A stretch of 64,000 nucleotides of DNA from positions 43,708 to 107,707 of the forward strand of contig MSJI02000075.1 of the NCBI GenBank assembly GCA_001931905.2, written 5' to 3'. Each line of letters opens with the position of its first letter. The first letter of the stretch is position 1. Source of the stretch: Cladosporium sp. IMV 00045 (taxonomy: Eukaryota; Ascomycota; Dothideomycetes; Cladosporiales; Cladosporiaceae). This document shows positions 1 to 11,558 of this stretch, piece by piece. A model generated the notes under the pieces. It was not told the origin of the DNA. It did not search any database and saw nothing but the letters and a program-made list of their open reading frames with translations. The position numbers and the translations under genes are program-made.

Positions 1-2
1 AC

Positions 3-755
3 ACACACAACAGCCCACCATCACTCCCAACCAACACAAACACCACCACCACCCCTCTCCTCACCTGCGCCTGCCTCTCAACCCTCTACCTCACCCTCTC
101 CACCCTCACGACAATGGACACGACCTTCTCCTTTCCCACATCCCTGCACCCCCTCCGCAGCGCCATGAGCACCGCAGCCACAGTAATAGACTGCCCCACG
201 TGCCCAACCCGCTTCATAACGGGCCTTCAAAACGTCCAACTCCTCAACGCCCTCCTAATGTCCCTAGCCGACCGCTTCTCCCGCATCCTCACTTCCATAA
301 CCAACGAAGCCAACACCCTCACAGCCCACAACGCCACCCTCCCCTCCCCCTCGCAGCACGCGACCAAGTCCTTCCGCCTCGCGGACCTCTCCACGCCGCA
401 CCACCTACACACAGGCGGACTGGACTGCGCAGCCTCGTTCAACCTCTCCCTCTCGCCTGCGGAGTGGCGCAGCATGGCGAAGAAAGTGGTGAGAGCGGAA
501 GTCTATGGCCCGACAGATGGGAACGAGTGCTGTCCTTTCTTGCTGGGATTGATAGGGCGGATGGAGGAGAGGCAGGATCGGTGGCATCAGATGCCGCCGG
601 CGGGGGATTTCCCAACGGATGGGCAGGGGAATGTTATGACGAGGAGTTTTAGGCCGGCGGGCGGGGCGGGAGATTGTGCGCAGCAGGGGGAGCATCTTTG
701 CTTGAAGATGTTGGCGGGGACGAGGAGGAGGGTGGAGGCGTTTGATTGGGAGTGA
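3..755 (+). CDS. Zn2Cys6-type transcription factor, C-terminal part (5' truncated by window edge)
   Basis: The reading frame is open from base 3 to the TGA at 753-755, so the gene starts before the window; the internal ATG at 114 is not a convincing start because the codons before it (T-C-A-C-L-S-T-L-Y-L-T) continue the protein. Seen: a Cys pair (CPTCPTRF) followed by a Leu-rich helix (LQNVQLLNALLMSLADRF), then HLHTGGLDC and WRSMAKKVVRAEVYG, and a basic tail (RRRVEAF). That order is what I know from the C-terminal region of many filamentous-fungal Zn2Cys6 regulators of the AflR-like type. The DNA-binding Cys cluster would lie upstream and is not visible, so target and pathway cannot be inferred. 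The gene is convergent with LEO1, 426 bp away. Confidence 0.7.
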   Translation, partial: THNSPPSLPTNTNTTTTPLLTCACLSTLYLTLSTLTTMDTTFSFPTSLHPLRSAMSTAATVIDCPTCPTRFITGLQNVQLLNALLMSLADRFSRILTSITNEANTLTAHNATLPSPSQHATKSFRLADLSTPHHLHTGGLDCAASFNLSLSPAEWRSMAKKVVRAEVYGPTDGNECCPFLLGLIGRMEERQDRWHQMPPAGDFPTDGQGNVMTRSFRPAGGAGDCAQQGEHLCLKMLAGTRRRVEAFDWE

Positions 756-1181
756 TGGGAGGGGAGGAGTTGGTGTGGGATTTTGAGGGTGGTTTGGGAT
801 GTATTTGGGTTGTAGACGTGTGTACATGAGGAAATGATTGCGATCTTATGTGCTTTCGTTTGGAAAGCTCAACTGGTGGAAGATTCTATGTTTGCAAGAT
901 GTAGGAATTAATTGTGCATCGAAGAATCCGTGGTCCGTAGGATGAGTTTAGTTCGTTCCCAGACTCACCGTGTAGTGAAGGACGTGCTAATCATTTAGCT
1001 GTGGGAAAACAAGGCTTTAAACTCGTCTTCAAATGTCTTGAAATACACTTCTAACGAGACCAATGCAACCACTCCCTCGAAACGCCACGCTTGAAAATCT
1101 CCGAAGCTTATAAACGTACATCACTACCCGGTCTCGTCTCTTTTTGGTGTTCGGACATGGCCTTTCATAACACCTTCAAAT
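756..1181. other. Intergenic, 3'-to-3' spacer
   Basis: Shared 3' flank of the Zn2Cys6 fragment (plus) and LEO1 (minus). I see no coding or RNA signal. Confidence 0.6.
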
Positions 1182-2863
1182 CTACTCCTCCTCCTCATCA
1201 TCCAACACGACCTTTCTCCTCTTCTTCGGCGCCTGAACCGCCGCGTCGTCATCATCATCCTCATCCTCACCCTGCGCATCCTCCTCCTCATCACCACCCC
1301 TCGACCTCTTCGGGCTCGCCTCGCGAATTCCATCGTCCTCATCGTCATCATCCTCCACAACCTCCTCCTCATCACTACCAGCCACGAAATCGTCTTCCTC
1401 GTCATACTCGTCCGCTTTGCTCTGGAAGCCACGCCTACCGTAGTCCTCGTCAGAAGAGTACTCCGAGTTCGCGCGACGCTGGCGCGGTCGTCGCTGCTTC
1501 GCGCCGCCTTTGCTCGCGCGCCCTTGTGATGCGAAACCCAACTCTTCGTCGTCTTCCAGCATGCTGGCGTTGAGCCCGCCGCCGCGGCCCGAGCGTGCGC
1601 CGCGGATGCCGCTCGAGCGCTCGGTTTGACGCTCTTCTTGCGCGAGCAGGCGTTTCCGTGCGCGCGCCTTTTCGCGCTCGGCTTGCTCGGCTTGTCGGCG
1701 TGCGAGGTCGGGGTCCTCTTCTACTACCTTCAGGTCACCGCTTGTGCCTTGCACGCGGGAGGCGTTGGATGCAGCGGCTAGAGAGCTTTGCAATTGGGTG
1801 ATAGCGTCGTCGACGACAGAGGCGGACTGCTTGATCTTGAGGCCGGCGGTGATCTTGTGTGAGACGCGGAGGGTGCCGACAGCAGGGTAGGGCGCGACAA
1901 GGTAGGTGAGGTAGTCTTGCTTCTCGTTGTACTTTTCTCCGACAGCCGCTGAAGCGCCAGCACGACCACCTCTTTGTGTGGCCTTGATGGACGTGGGCGT
2001 GGGCTTGACTGGGTTGCGCTGGGGTGGTGCCAGAGCGTTGCCGTCGATTTCGTACTGAGTTGTCGGGTCTGAGGCGAGCTGGACGGTGATTGAGCCGTCG
2101 CTCCAACGAAGAACGCGCGCGTTCGATTGCAGTTCGGAGGGATTGTTGGGAGAGCGTCTCCAGCGGAGAGTGCTCAGGGCGGTGTTGTAGGGTGAGAAGG
2201 TACTCGATTGGGTTTTGCTGTGGTGGTCGGCCGAGGGAGGCTGGAAGTCGGCGGGCTTCCATGCTTTGGGATCAAAAGCCAGGAACTGGGGTACTTTGAG
2301 AAGGTACATCTATTGTTGTTAGCACAATTTGCAATGCGCAAGAGTGGAGGATCGCGCACCTCGCCGTCGCTGGGTTCTGGCCCTGCTTGCCTGGGGAGGT
2401 CGAGATCCATGACAATCTTCTCCTGCTCCTGCATCTCGGGTTCCTCTTCTGCTGCAGCATCGCCAATACGGTCTTGCCTGCCTTCATCGTCACCTGAGTC
2501 GAGCTCTTCATCATCAAGCTCTCGCCGAGGAGGCCTGCGCAACAGTTAGCGATTGGCCTCGATCGATTCAAGACAGTGCAGCGAAACATACTCAGCCGCA
2601 GGATCTTCTGGTAGTTCTTCATCATCGCCACCGTCGCCGAACAGATCATCGTCGTCCTCGGCATCCTCCTGCTCTTCGTCGGCATTGTTCATAACTCTGT
2701 CTTGTCTCCGTCCTTTTCTCTGAATGTCATCGTCTTCCTCGTCTTCATCCTCATCCTCGGGCTTTTCGGCAGTGACAGTGCTGGACACTCCATTGGTCTC
2801 GTCGTAATCGTGGTCGACGGGAGGTCGGTCGATGTCTGCGCTCACTGCGGCCGCGGAAGCCAT
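1182..2863 (-). CDS. LEO1: LEO1, Paf1 transcription-elongation complex subunit
   Basis: Three exons on the minus strand: 2592-2863, 2360-2534 and 1182-2309, with introns of 57 and 50 bp; phases close to 524 aa. Seen: an acidic N-terminus (DEDEEDDDIQRKGRRQD; DDDLFGDGGDDEELPED), then a Leo1-like core opening DLPRQAG...GEMYLLKVPQFLAFDPKAW and continuing with NARVLRWSDGS, a Gln/Arg-rich coiled segment (RRQAEQAEREKARARKR) and a second acidic tail containing basic patches (KKRRKVV). Leo1 forms a heterodimer with Paf1, binds nucleosomes and RNA, and acts in RNA polymerase II elongation in the nucleus. The order of acidic head, beta core and charged tail is as in the family. It shares a 562 bp divergent promoter with the MOB gene. 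Confidence 0.9.
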
Positions 2864-3425
2864 TGTAGGTTGTTTTTGCGCGCGCAGACGTGGAGTGAAG
2901 GTGTGGTCGCGGATATGGAGGAGGGTGTTGTATCCTTGCGTGGATGAAGCGACCGACTCGTGCGCAAGGTGTCTGGTTGAAGTGTGAGAGGATGTGAATG
3001 GTATAGCGGTCTAATGCAATGAGTGAGGTATGGATTGAGCTGTGAGGTCGCGAATGGAAAGTTGCGCACGCGCCTGCTGTGGTCGGGAGGTCGCGCCAGT
3101 TGAGCTTTGGCTGTCTGGCCGTTTGGCTGTTTCTTCCTCCCTCCCTGGCTTCAAGTCAAGCAAGAGACTCCCTTTCCCCTCCATAAGGCTGAGGCATCCA
3201 GGCACGTTTCACAATCGCCCACACCTCCTGAGACTGACTTCACTTCCTCTTAATACATTCACCCCCACCATCCTCTTCTGTTCCTCTCAAACACCTTCCA
3301 GGCCTCAATTGCTGTGTTTCCATTTGTTCCTAGCGAGGCACGGCACATCGCATCTCCGCACCTCCTGCAGCATCCCGGAACATACTTGACCGCACTCCCA
3401 TTCCACGACAACATTCCCCGCCATC
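2864..3425. promoter_or_regulatory. Divergent promoter of LEO1 and the MOB gene
   Basis: Lies between the LEO1 ATG (2863, minus) and the proposed MOB ATG (3426, plus). Contains pyrimidine-rich stretches before 3426 as usual for fungal leaders. No individual site can be named with confidence. Confidence 0.45.
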
Positions 3426-5190
3426 ATGTCCTCTTGGATGAACAATCTGTACGTATTCAATGCTTTCTTCTCTCTCCTTTCCGTTCCAGAATCAGGCAAA
3501 GGGATTGCAGTGGAGGGTCGAGCAAGGTCGGCGAGGGGTATTGGGTATCAGACGAGAGTGGGGTTTCTCGAGTGGTTCTGGATTTCTCGCCCATCAACAC
3601 GACACACCCGTGCAATCACTACAGATCAACCAGATCAGACAGCTGCATTGCGCACCGGCCGGTCTCTGCATTTACTAAATACTGGACAAATCTTGCCTGG
3701 ATGTTGGCCACGTTGCATTCCGTCTCGAAGCGCTCGTCAAAGGCCCAAAAGCCATTACGATTACAGTCGCCGGAATCTGGACTCCCGGTCTCTTGCACCG
3801 CTAGCAATTATGCACTCGATCCGTGCTGGACAAACTTGTAGATGCAAACGGTCAACATGCTCGGAGACGCCACGCCAGTTTCAGCAAAACCGCCACGAGA
3901 TCGGCAACGTGCATACCATGAGCCACTTTGGAAGGCTTAATTGCGCATTGGTCCTCGGTCAACTCCTACTTACTCCTCTACTTGCCGCCACCTACTGTCA
4001 TGCGTTTCTGCCCGTTTGCTCCTTCCCTCTGCGGGACTACCCGCTGACTTCACCTCAAACCGCTTACGCATACCTAAATTGATACGCGCTAACATCACAT
4101 GCAACAGGCGGGCCTTTGGGCGTGGCAGCAACCAGAACCGCACAAACCAACCTCAGAACAGCCAGCCACCGAGCCGCAGCAACACTTCCTCGCCAACCAC
4201 ATACAGCCCGTCATCTCTCGGTCCTCCCACCATCCCACCTGCGCCAGCGTCTCCTTCACTCACCGCCAGCATGGCTCAAAACGAGTCTGCTCACATGTCC
4301 AATCAAGTCCCTACCAACAAGACGCCGCTTTTCTTCCGTGAGGAGAATGCAGGTTTCATTGCGCGTGGTAACTTCATGACTCTGGCCTTGAAGCCGCAGC
4401 TTGTTGAGGAGGGTGAATGGTTGGCCCATCAAGGTATGTGTCACTTCACTTGACATTACACAGTTGCGACCATGCTAACGCCACCAACAGTGTCTGAGCA
4501 GTACCGCGTCCTTGGCGGCATGCTCAAGATTGTCCAAGAGATGGACCCCACCCGCGGCACCTCCATTTGCAACACCCAAGCTTGCCCTACGATGTCGGCT
4601 GGCTCGTAAGTCATACTCAACTGCCATCATTAGACACAAGCTAATTCTTCAGCAACAACTACACCTGGATCGACCAAAACCGCAACCCCATGCCTCTCCC
4701 AGCTCCCACCTACATCAAGCACATCCAAACCTGGGTCGGCGGCAAAGTCCTCGACACCTCCCTCTTCCCCATGGACCCCTTCACCTCGGCTCCCACCATT
4801 CCCACCCAAGCACAAGCCCAGGCCGACCCCAACTACTGGCTTGGCAAACCCTCCGGCTTCCCTCAGCGCTTCGAGACCGAGATCAAGAACATGTACAAGC
4901 AGATGTTCCGCTGCTACGCACACCTGTACTGGCAGCACTGGCTCGCCTTCTGGGATCTCAACTGCTACCGCGAGCTCAACACTTGCTTCGTGCACTTCAT
5001 CAACGTCGCCCGCCTGTACAACTTGCTGAGCGAGAAAGACACCGAGCCCATGCAGCCGCTTGTCGAGCTCTGGGTCAAGCAGGGTGTTCTTCCGAAGGTC
5101 GAGAGGGCTGAGGCTGGCGGTGCTGGTCCTGCTCCTGGCTCGTCTGGCGGTAGCATTGCGGGTAGCGCGCCTGTGAGCGCTGCTGCGTGA
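3426..5190 (+). CDS. MOB family kinase activator (Mob1/phocein fold, Mob2-like)
   Basis: Proposed exons: 3426-3448, 4108-4433, 4491-4605, 4653-5190 (333 aa). The last three are firm. The 23-bp first exon (MSSWMNN plus two bases) is inferred: its GTACGT donor, a GCTAAC branch site at 4089 and the CAG acceptor at 4105-4107 keep the phase and join onto a Ser/Pro/Asn-rich leader. If it is wrong, translation would start at the in-frame ATG at 4271. Seen: the entry to the fold (FFREENAGFIARGNFMTLAL, GEWLAHQ), the Cys pair of the zinc site (ICNTQACPTMSAG), YTWIDQNRNPMPLPAPTYI, and the paired histidines (FRCYAHLYWQHW). A ~30-residue insertion rich in Ala/Gln separates the two halves of the zinc site, and the tail is Gly/Ala/Ser-rich. 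MOB proteins bind and activate NDR/LATS-type kinases in growth and septation. The sequence is closer to Mob2 than to Mob1 or phocein by eye; the subclass is uncertain. Confidence 0.82.
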
Positions 5191-5762
5191 GCAAAGTAGC
5201 CTGGTTGTCAGCACTGATTGGAGCATGGCGTAGGGTGTCCGGCGTACCACCAAATGAGCAGCAACAGTCGATGAAGCGAAAGGGGGGAGAGTACCTGTTT
5301 CAGTAAGCCCCCGACAGTTTGAAGCATTTCACGGTGGGAAGGAAGTCATACAGAATGGAAAAAGAAAACATCAAACGAAGAAAATCATGGATTGCATCAA
5401 AGCTTACGTAAAGTCAGCATTGCCAGAGCTCAAGTCTCGAGGGGAAAGTAGCAAGTAACGAAAACAAGAGAGAAAGATCAAAAACTGTCAAAGTACTGTT
5501 GATTCCCTTGGTGTCTTTCCTTACCCAGTAATTCTCAATTTCAAGTGCTCCTGTAAAAAAGTCTTGCTAATCCTTCAGCGGTCAAGCCAGAGCAGTTTGC
5601 CCAACCAAACCAGCAGCAACCGCACCCTAGAGTACCATCGCATCGACGTCCACGGACTCGACCGCCGCGGCAATCATCTTTCTCTTCTTTGGCGTGCCTT
5701 TGCCCGAAGCATGCGTGCCATCCGAAGCGGCCTTCTTCCCTTTGGTCTTCTTGCCCGCCCCT
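5191..5762. other. Intergenic, 3'-to-3' spacer with possible lost BTB tail
   Basis: 3' flanks of the MOB gene and the BTB-like gene. On the minus strand, 5627-5796 holds an open Lys-rich frame (AGKKTKGKKAASDG, KGTPKKRK) that continues the BTB-like protein if one base is removed at 5796-5798. The rest shows no gene. Confidence 0.5.
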
Positions 5763-6724
5763 TCACATGCCGCAGTGTGCACGTGCATGTGATACTTTGC
5801 CGCAAGCATCGGCCTCCCACGGCATGATCACATCGTCAGTGTAAACCGCACTTCCAGCAGCAGCCAGGCCACTCAGAACGTCCTGCGCGAACTCCAAAGG
5901 GCCAGTTGCATCGTCGTGCGGTGGGCGGACGCCAGTGCCCATACCTGTGTTGTGGGGAAGGGGGTTAGTTGGTGTTGGAGGTTCGGAATGTTGAGTGAGC
6001 TTGCTCGAGCGCATACCCTTCCAGACGTGCAGGTCGACTATGAGAGAGCGCAGCTTGTCGCCCGGGGAGGTTTGGGCGTAGACATCAGCCGCAAGGCCGG
6101 TGGGGTAGCGATCCTATTTTTTTACATGTCAGAAAGTGTCGAGGAAAAGGAAAGAAGGGCGGGGGGATCTTACGGCCTCCGCAACTCTCTCAAGAAGCGC
6201 GTCCACAACGGCGTTGCGGAACTTCTCATCCTCCAGCTTCAGGCCGAGCAGGTAAGCGTTGGCGAGACGCGTCCATTCACGATCGCCGTGAGCTGCGTCG
6301 CGGCCATTATCGGCATGATCTTGGTCATTGCCCGGGCCGTGAGAGAAGAGGCTGCCCGTGTACAGGAACAAGCGGTACAGTTCGAAGATCTCGGGTGTGG
6401 CCATCTCATCAGTGAGGGCGTAGGCTCCGTGCTGCTGAGCCTTCTCGGTGATAATGGCTATGGTGCGTTCCGGGAACAGGGCGGTATGGATTGTTGTCAG
6501 CTGGAACTGGTCACCGATGAACATGAGTAGCATGTGCGTCTTGAGCCTGGTGAAGTTGTTAGAGGAAGGTCTTTGGTATGCTTGACAAACTGTTGGAGCT
6601 GGGGGAGGTATTACTTCGGTTCGGCAGTCTGAATACTGCGAATCTTCGGCTTGGTATCGATGGCGCTGGCGTCGACTGCAGAAGCGCCTTGGTTTATGTC
6701 GGAGAGCTTTCTCTTCGGAGGCAT
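5763..6724 (-). CDS. BTB/POZ-like domain protein, C-terminus possibly frame-shifted
   Basis: Four exons: 6615-6724, 6174-6546, 6017-6113, 5763-5944 (253 aa as read). Seen: a basic N-terminus (MPPKRKLSDIN), then a BTB-like alpha/beta region (LLMFIGDQFQL; HTALFPERTIAIITEK; EIFELYRLFLYTGSLFSH; EWTRLANAYLLGLKLEDEKF) and a C-terminal part with RSLIVDLHVWKG. Fungal proteins of this class often end with a PW...D.C.YH.H segment; here PWEADACGK is followed by an abrupt change of frame and a stop at 5763. Removing one A from AAA (minus strand; TTT at 5796-5798) would give GKYHMHVHTAACEG and about 56 more Lys-rich residues. BTB proteins of fungi are usually protein-interaction or Cul3-adaptor modules; no specific partner can be named. 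Confidence 0.68.
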
Positions 6725-7829
6725 GTTGGAGGATGTTGCGGTGAGGTTTGGAAATTTCTTGAGAGGGAGAGGTGAAGGTTGGGAAGAGGAAGGGCATGGT
6801 GTTTTACTTGGCGATATAGGTTTTCTCTTTCACATGGTCGCCCCTGGGTGGGTTTCAGTAAGAATGCTGGTGTCGGCGAGCATGTGACGGCCATGTGATT
6901 GCAAGCATCCTCCCACATATGGGTCATGTGAAGTTGCAAGAGTATCGCGGACAGTGTGCTCGACAGTGTATTTCATGGTGTCTTCTCGTCCTATACATCA
7001 TCATGAAGACAGCTGATGAATGGTTGACCTCGTGCGGTTCGTGAATAGAGGATTGAAGCTGAGCATCCATTGGTATCGAGAGAAGCAGTGATGGTGCTTC
7101 CAAGCGATGAGGAAGACCTGGTCTCATTGATGGATCCAATTACCAAGACGTATTGATGAGTCCGGAACGCTTAGCAATCTTTACTGAAGTGTGTTGGTGA
7201 CGACGTGATCACATTCGAGTCTCAAATCAGTCGTTTTGCCATGCGCTCAACCAAAAATTCTTAAATCCAATCGTGCAGACAGGACGGAAGGTTTTAGGAT
7301 CCTTGCTTGAGGGCATGACGTCTTTGGACTGCATGCGGTACATGTATGCATCAAGAAATCCGTGGATGAAGTGGCGGAAAGAGGGTCGTTGTCGATCCCA
7401 CGTTGCCGGAAGTCCGTGGTCAAAACCCAATGGCTGAGCAACGTTCGCTACACGTGCTTCTTCGTCTTGACTACACTTTCCACCCATGTCACCTCAACAG
7501 CTCTTCAGGTCCACTTCAAAGAGCAAAAACACAACAAGCTTCTTGCTTGTGCTTGTTAAGCATGCTAAGCTCCAAAGGTTGGGAGTGAGCATGCGTAATG
7601 TCTGCTCTGCGATTGGAGATCGAGGCATGAGCGGCATTGTATGTGAGGCATCGGCGACGACATGCGTGCAGCTTCCAAATGATGTGATTTTAGCGATGCA
7701 GTGACTAGGAACAAGAGCAGTGACCTGTCCTGCCGCAGTGAGCAGCTATATCCCACCTGGTAAGCTACATCTTCCACTGTCTCTTTTCTCCTACTCTCAA
7801 TTGCGAGCGATTCGCAAGGCAACTCCAAG
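6725..7829. promoter_or_regulatory. Divergent intergenic region, BTB-like gene / phosphatase gene
   Basis: About 1.1 kb between two divergent starts. A TATATC element at about 7747-7752 lies ~80 bp upstream of the phosphatase ATG. Short open frames here (for example 7227-7487 minus) show no family features. Confidence 0.45.
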
Positions 7830-9810
7830 ATGAAGCTCTATATTTTCTCCATCGCCTCATTCGCGATCTCTGCATCCGCGACTTGGACCAAGAATCTCAA
7901 CTACCGCTCCCCCTCAGAACATCACCCAGGCCTCGGTATTTCTCTTCACAAGGTCAACAAGCGCAGCACACCTTCCAAATTTGATCCCTCTCAATTGAAT
8001 TTCACTCATGGCGTAGCCTCCGGCGATCCGTATGCGGACTCTGTAATTCTTTGGACCCGTCTCGCGCCTCTGTCTGCGGACACAGACACCAATCTCACTA
8101 CCAACGGCACGATTCCTCTTTACAGCCACGGCGCTAACCTCACGGTCTCTACAGCCCCCGTGTGCGCTGACTACTGGGTCTCTGAGACAGAGGATCTCAA
8201 GAATCCCGTCAGCAAGGGTCGCGCCTACACCAGCAGCGACATTGACTACACTGTCAAGGTTGAAGCGAGTGGCCTTGCCCCGTTCACAAGGTACTATTAC
8301 GGGTTCAGTGTGTGCGATAGCGACAATACCAGCCCGGTCGGCAGAACGAAAACCGCTCCCACTACTGACGATCATGTCTCCAACGTCGGCCTCGCGGTAT
8401 ATAGCTGCGCCAACTACCCCTTCGGTTTCTTCAATGCGTACGGCAACCCAGCGAGGAAGGACAGCGTCGATTACGTGATTCACCTTGGCGACTACATCTA
8501 TGAATATGCTGGGAATGGTGACTATGGATACGGGCAGTCAATCGATCGAATTCCAAAGCCAGAGTCTATCATCTACACCTTGAAAGACTACCGCGAGCGC
8601 CACGCCACTTACCGTAGTGATCTGGATCTGCAATTCAGCCATAGGAACTTTCCGTGGATTCCAGTCTGGGACGATCATGAGGTAGGCTTATTATTCCTAG
8701 ATTCATATACCGAGCGAGAACTAATCGAATCATAGGTTTCTGACAACACTTACCGCGATGGCGCGTCAGAGTTGAACAATACTGAGGCTTCGTTCGTCAT
8801 GGACGGAGGTATATCGGTCGACCAGCGCAAGATGAATGCAGTGCGTGCGTACTTCGAGTAAGCCGTTTGCCCAGTTTGACATAGCAAGGATCCCGCTCAC
8901 AGTGCTCAGGTGGATGCCTATTCGCCAGGTCGAGATGGATGACAACCTCCGTATCTGGCGCAGCTTCTCCATCGGATCCCTCTTCGATCTCATTATGCTC
9001 GATACTCGCCAATACGACCGCTCGATCACCGACTTGTACTGGAACACCGACTACATCCATTCGATCTCCAACGATGCAGGCCGAAGTATGATGGGATCAC
9101 GCCAAGAGAACTGGTTTTACAACTCCTTGTCTGAATCTGCAGACCGAGGTGCCGCATGGCGCATCATCGGAAGCCAGACGGTGTTCAGCAAGGTCAACGA
9201 GAGTGCGTCTTACGGAAACGTGAACCCTCTCGACTACGATGCGTGGGATGGATACCAAGCGAACCGTAACAGAACATTGAAACATTTGACCGATAACGAC
9301 ATCGGAAACAACGTTGTTATCTCCGGCGACAGCCACGCAAACTGGGTGTCCGACCTCGTGTGGCTCGACGAGAGCGACTACTCACCCTCAAGCGGATCTG
9401 GTGGTCTCGGCGTCGAGTTCGCCGGCAGTGCAGTCTCTTCTCCCTCGCCGTACGGGCAGAACATCACGATCAAGAACGCCAACAACGAGTCCGACTGGCT
9501 GACCGCTCACAACTCAGAGTTACAATGGAGCGAGATCTACTACCGCGGGTATTTCGAGCTGCAGGTTTCGTATGAGGAAGTGAAGGCGGAGTTCTTCGGT
9601 CTTCCTACCATTGTCACTCGCAACCCTTACGAGATTTCGATCGCCAACTTCACAGTGAAGAAGGATGAGAACAAGCTCGCTCGGCCTGTTGCTGGTGGTT
9701 CGGCTGAGACCGGCTCTCTCAAGGGCGGAGAGATTCATCTTACTAACGTTACGCACAACACTGCCACTGGAGAGTACTTCATCAGCCACGATGACCAGGA
9801 AGACATTTGA
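7830..9810 (+). CDS. Secreted PhoD-like alkaline phosphatase/phosphodiesterase
   Basis: Three exons: 7830-8681, 8736-8857, 8910-9810 (624 aa), introns 54 and 52 bp. Seen: a signal peptide (MKLYIFSIASFAISASA), a PhoD N-terminal domain beginning FTHGVASGDPYADSVILWTR with Fn3-like RYYYGFSVCD, then the metallophosphatase core: VIHLGDYIYEY, WDDHEVSDNTYRDG, DLIMLDTRQYDR, GSQTVFSKV and VVISGDSHANWVSDL. These Asp/His/Asn motifs are the metal-binding set of the PhoD family (Ca/Fe dependent in characterised bacterial members). Several N-glycosylation sequons suit a secreted or wall enzyme. It probably hydrolyses phosphate mono- or diesters outside the cell; phosphate-starvation control is plausible but not shown here. 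Confidence 0.92.
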
Positions 9811-9988
9811 GAATGCTCAGCTTCCGGGAAGGTTCACAGAAAGCAAATCTAGATGTTGGATGCAAATCATGAAAACTTTGATTACAGGCAAAGTCAATGT
9901 ATGTTTACATCAGCTTTGTAGATAGCAGTAACGAAGAACTATGAATTCCACAATCATAAAGACGTAATCAATCGGATTGCCCAAAAAA

Positions 9989-11558
9989 TTACAACCTCGC
10001 ATTAGCCCCTTGCGTGACCGCCTTCCAAGTCTTCAGGGTCGCATGCTCTTTCGATGTATTCAGTCGTTCGGGGCTGACTCGAAAAATTTCAGGTATGCAT
10101 GTATCTGCGATGGCTTTGCCCTCGGCGACCATGGAAGCGATAGCCTCCGCGGACAGGAAGACCTGTGGCATGCCATGTCCGGTGAAGCCCGCGCAAATGT
10201 ATTGACCTGGCTTATCAGGAAGCTCGCCAACATACGGACAGCTATCATTCGAATAGCCCATTACTGCTTGAATGTCAGCTTGATCGCGCCTCAACCCTAT
10301 TCATAGTTACATTGGACTTACTGCCCGTCCAGATCTTCTCCACAGAAGCCTCGCTGTCCTCCCACCCATGGAAAGTCCGCTGCATGTACCCGTCGAAGTA
10401 CTTCTTCGCCGGTTCGATCAGAGTGCTGTCATCGCTGTTGTCGAACCAAGAGTCCAATTGCTCGTAAGACTCCTGCCTCGCTCCGCCGACTATGATGCTT
10501 CCATCCGTTCGCGAAATCAGATAATCGAATGCCCAATCGCTGTGACGGAGCATGTAACTATTGTTAGACCACTGCGTGGGATTCTTGGGAACGATACGGC
10601 AGCAGATTCCGCGAGTCGGAACGATCTTGTCTTTCATTTCTGGTACCAGGTCGGCGGCATAGCCGTTGCTGGCGTGTATTACGGTGGGGGCTTGGATATT
10701 GCCCCGAGGCGTCGAGACCAGCCATTCTTCGCCACTCTTCTCGACTTTGAAGACGGGGGTGAAGGTTTGTAGGTTGAGTCCCTGAGCGAGGAGTTTCTCC
10801 AGAAGGCTGGTAACTAGCTTATATGGCGCTAAATGGCCAGTAGTGTATGAGATGTAGCCTTTTGTGCCTCTGACATGGGAAGTCTAAACGGATCAGTCAA
10901 TTGTCTTGACAGCCTGATAGCTAAGGTTGATGCTTACTCGTTCTGCTTCCTCTGCAGAAGAGCATACTTTGAGATCCAGGGCGCTTTGCATTCCAGCTTC
11001 ACGGAGAGCTTTCACTTTGCTCAAAGCGGCGTTCCGGTCTTTTTCGTGGAAGAATACATCATAAGCCTGGGTGCGAACGAAATCACAGTCGATATTCTTG
11101 CACTTGACGAGCTCTTCCACCGCGGCGAGATTATCGCTCTCGAATTGAGAGAGCTGCTCCGCTTTAGCTTTCCCATGGTTGTAGAGGACTTGAGAGGGTC
11201 GATTATAGGGATCTGGCTTGAGGTGGCCACCTAGAACAGTTTCAGCAAGCTGCAAAATCAAATGCTGTCTTCCTAAGACACGCATACCATTGCGTCCAGT
11301 CGCCCCAGAGCATGCTTCGCGTGCCTCCAAAATCACAATTGAGGTTACTTTCTGTGCAGTGTCAAGTTTTGAGAGTATGTGATAGGCGATAGAAATGCCG
11401 GTATACCCTGCGCCGATTATAATGATGTCGGCTTTGGATGGCAAGATCTCTGAGCTTCGATGGCGGTCGAGCTTGTGTGGATTGGCGCGCCAGAACGAGG
11501 GCAACGAAGAAGTGGCAACACGCGAAGGTGACATATTGATTGAGTGTTGACTGGTCAA
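9989..11558 (-). CDS. FAD-dependent oxidoreductase of the DAO family (amine/amino-acid oxidase)
   Basis: Four exons: 11288-11558, 10938-11230, 10322-10883, 9989-10263 (466 aa), introns 53-58 bp. Seen: the FAD-binding Rossmann start ADIIIIGAGYTGISIAYHI, the ATGRNGGHLKPDPY segment that packs on FAD, SHVRGTKGY, VIHASNGYAADLVPEM, and the C-terminal IWTGIMGYSNDSCPYVGELP ... GFTGHGMPQVF signature. This pattern fits the glycine/D-amino-acid oxidase (DadA-like) group that also contains bacterial gamma-glutamylputrescine oxidase PuuB. Reaction class: oxidation of an amine to an imine with FAD, giving H2O2. Substrate is not determined by sequence. The neighbours (transporter, amidase, aldehyde dehydrogenase, amine oxidase) point to amine or omega-amino acid use. 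Three HGATAR sites lie 170-200 bp upstream of its start. No clear peroxisomal C-terminus: it ends ANARL, a weak variant of the SKL signal at best. Confidence 0.9.

Noticed and set aside
7227..7487. Minus-strand frame of 86 codons
   Set aside because: Short, no motif, inside a divergent promoter region.
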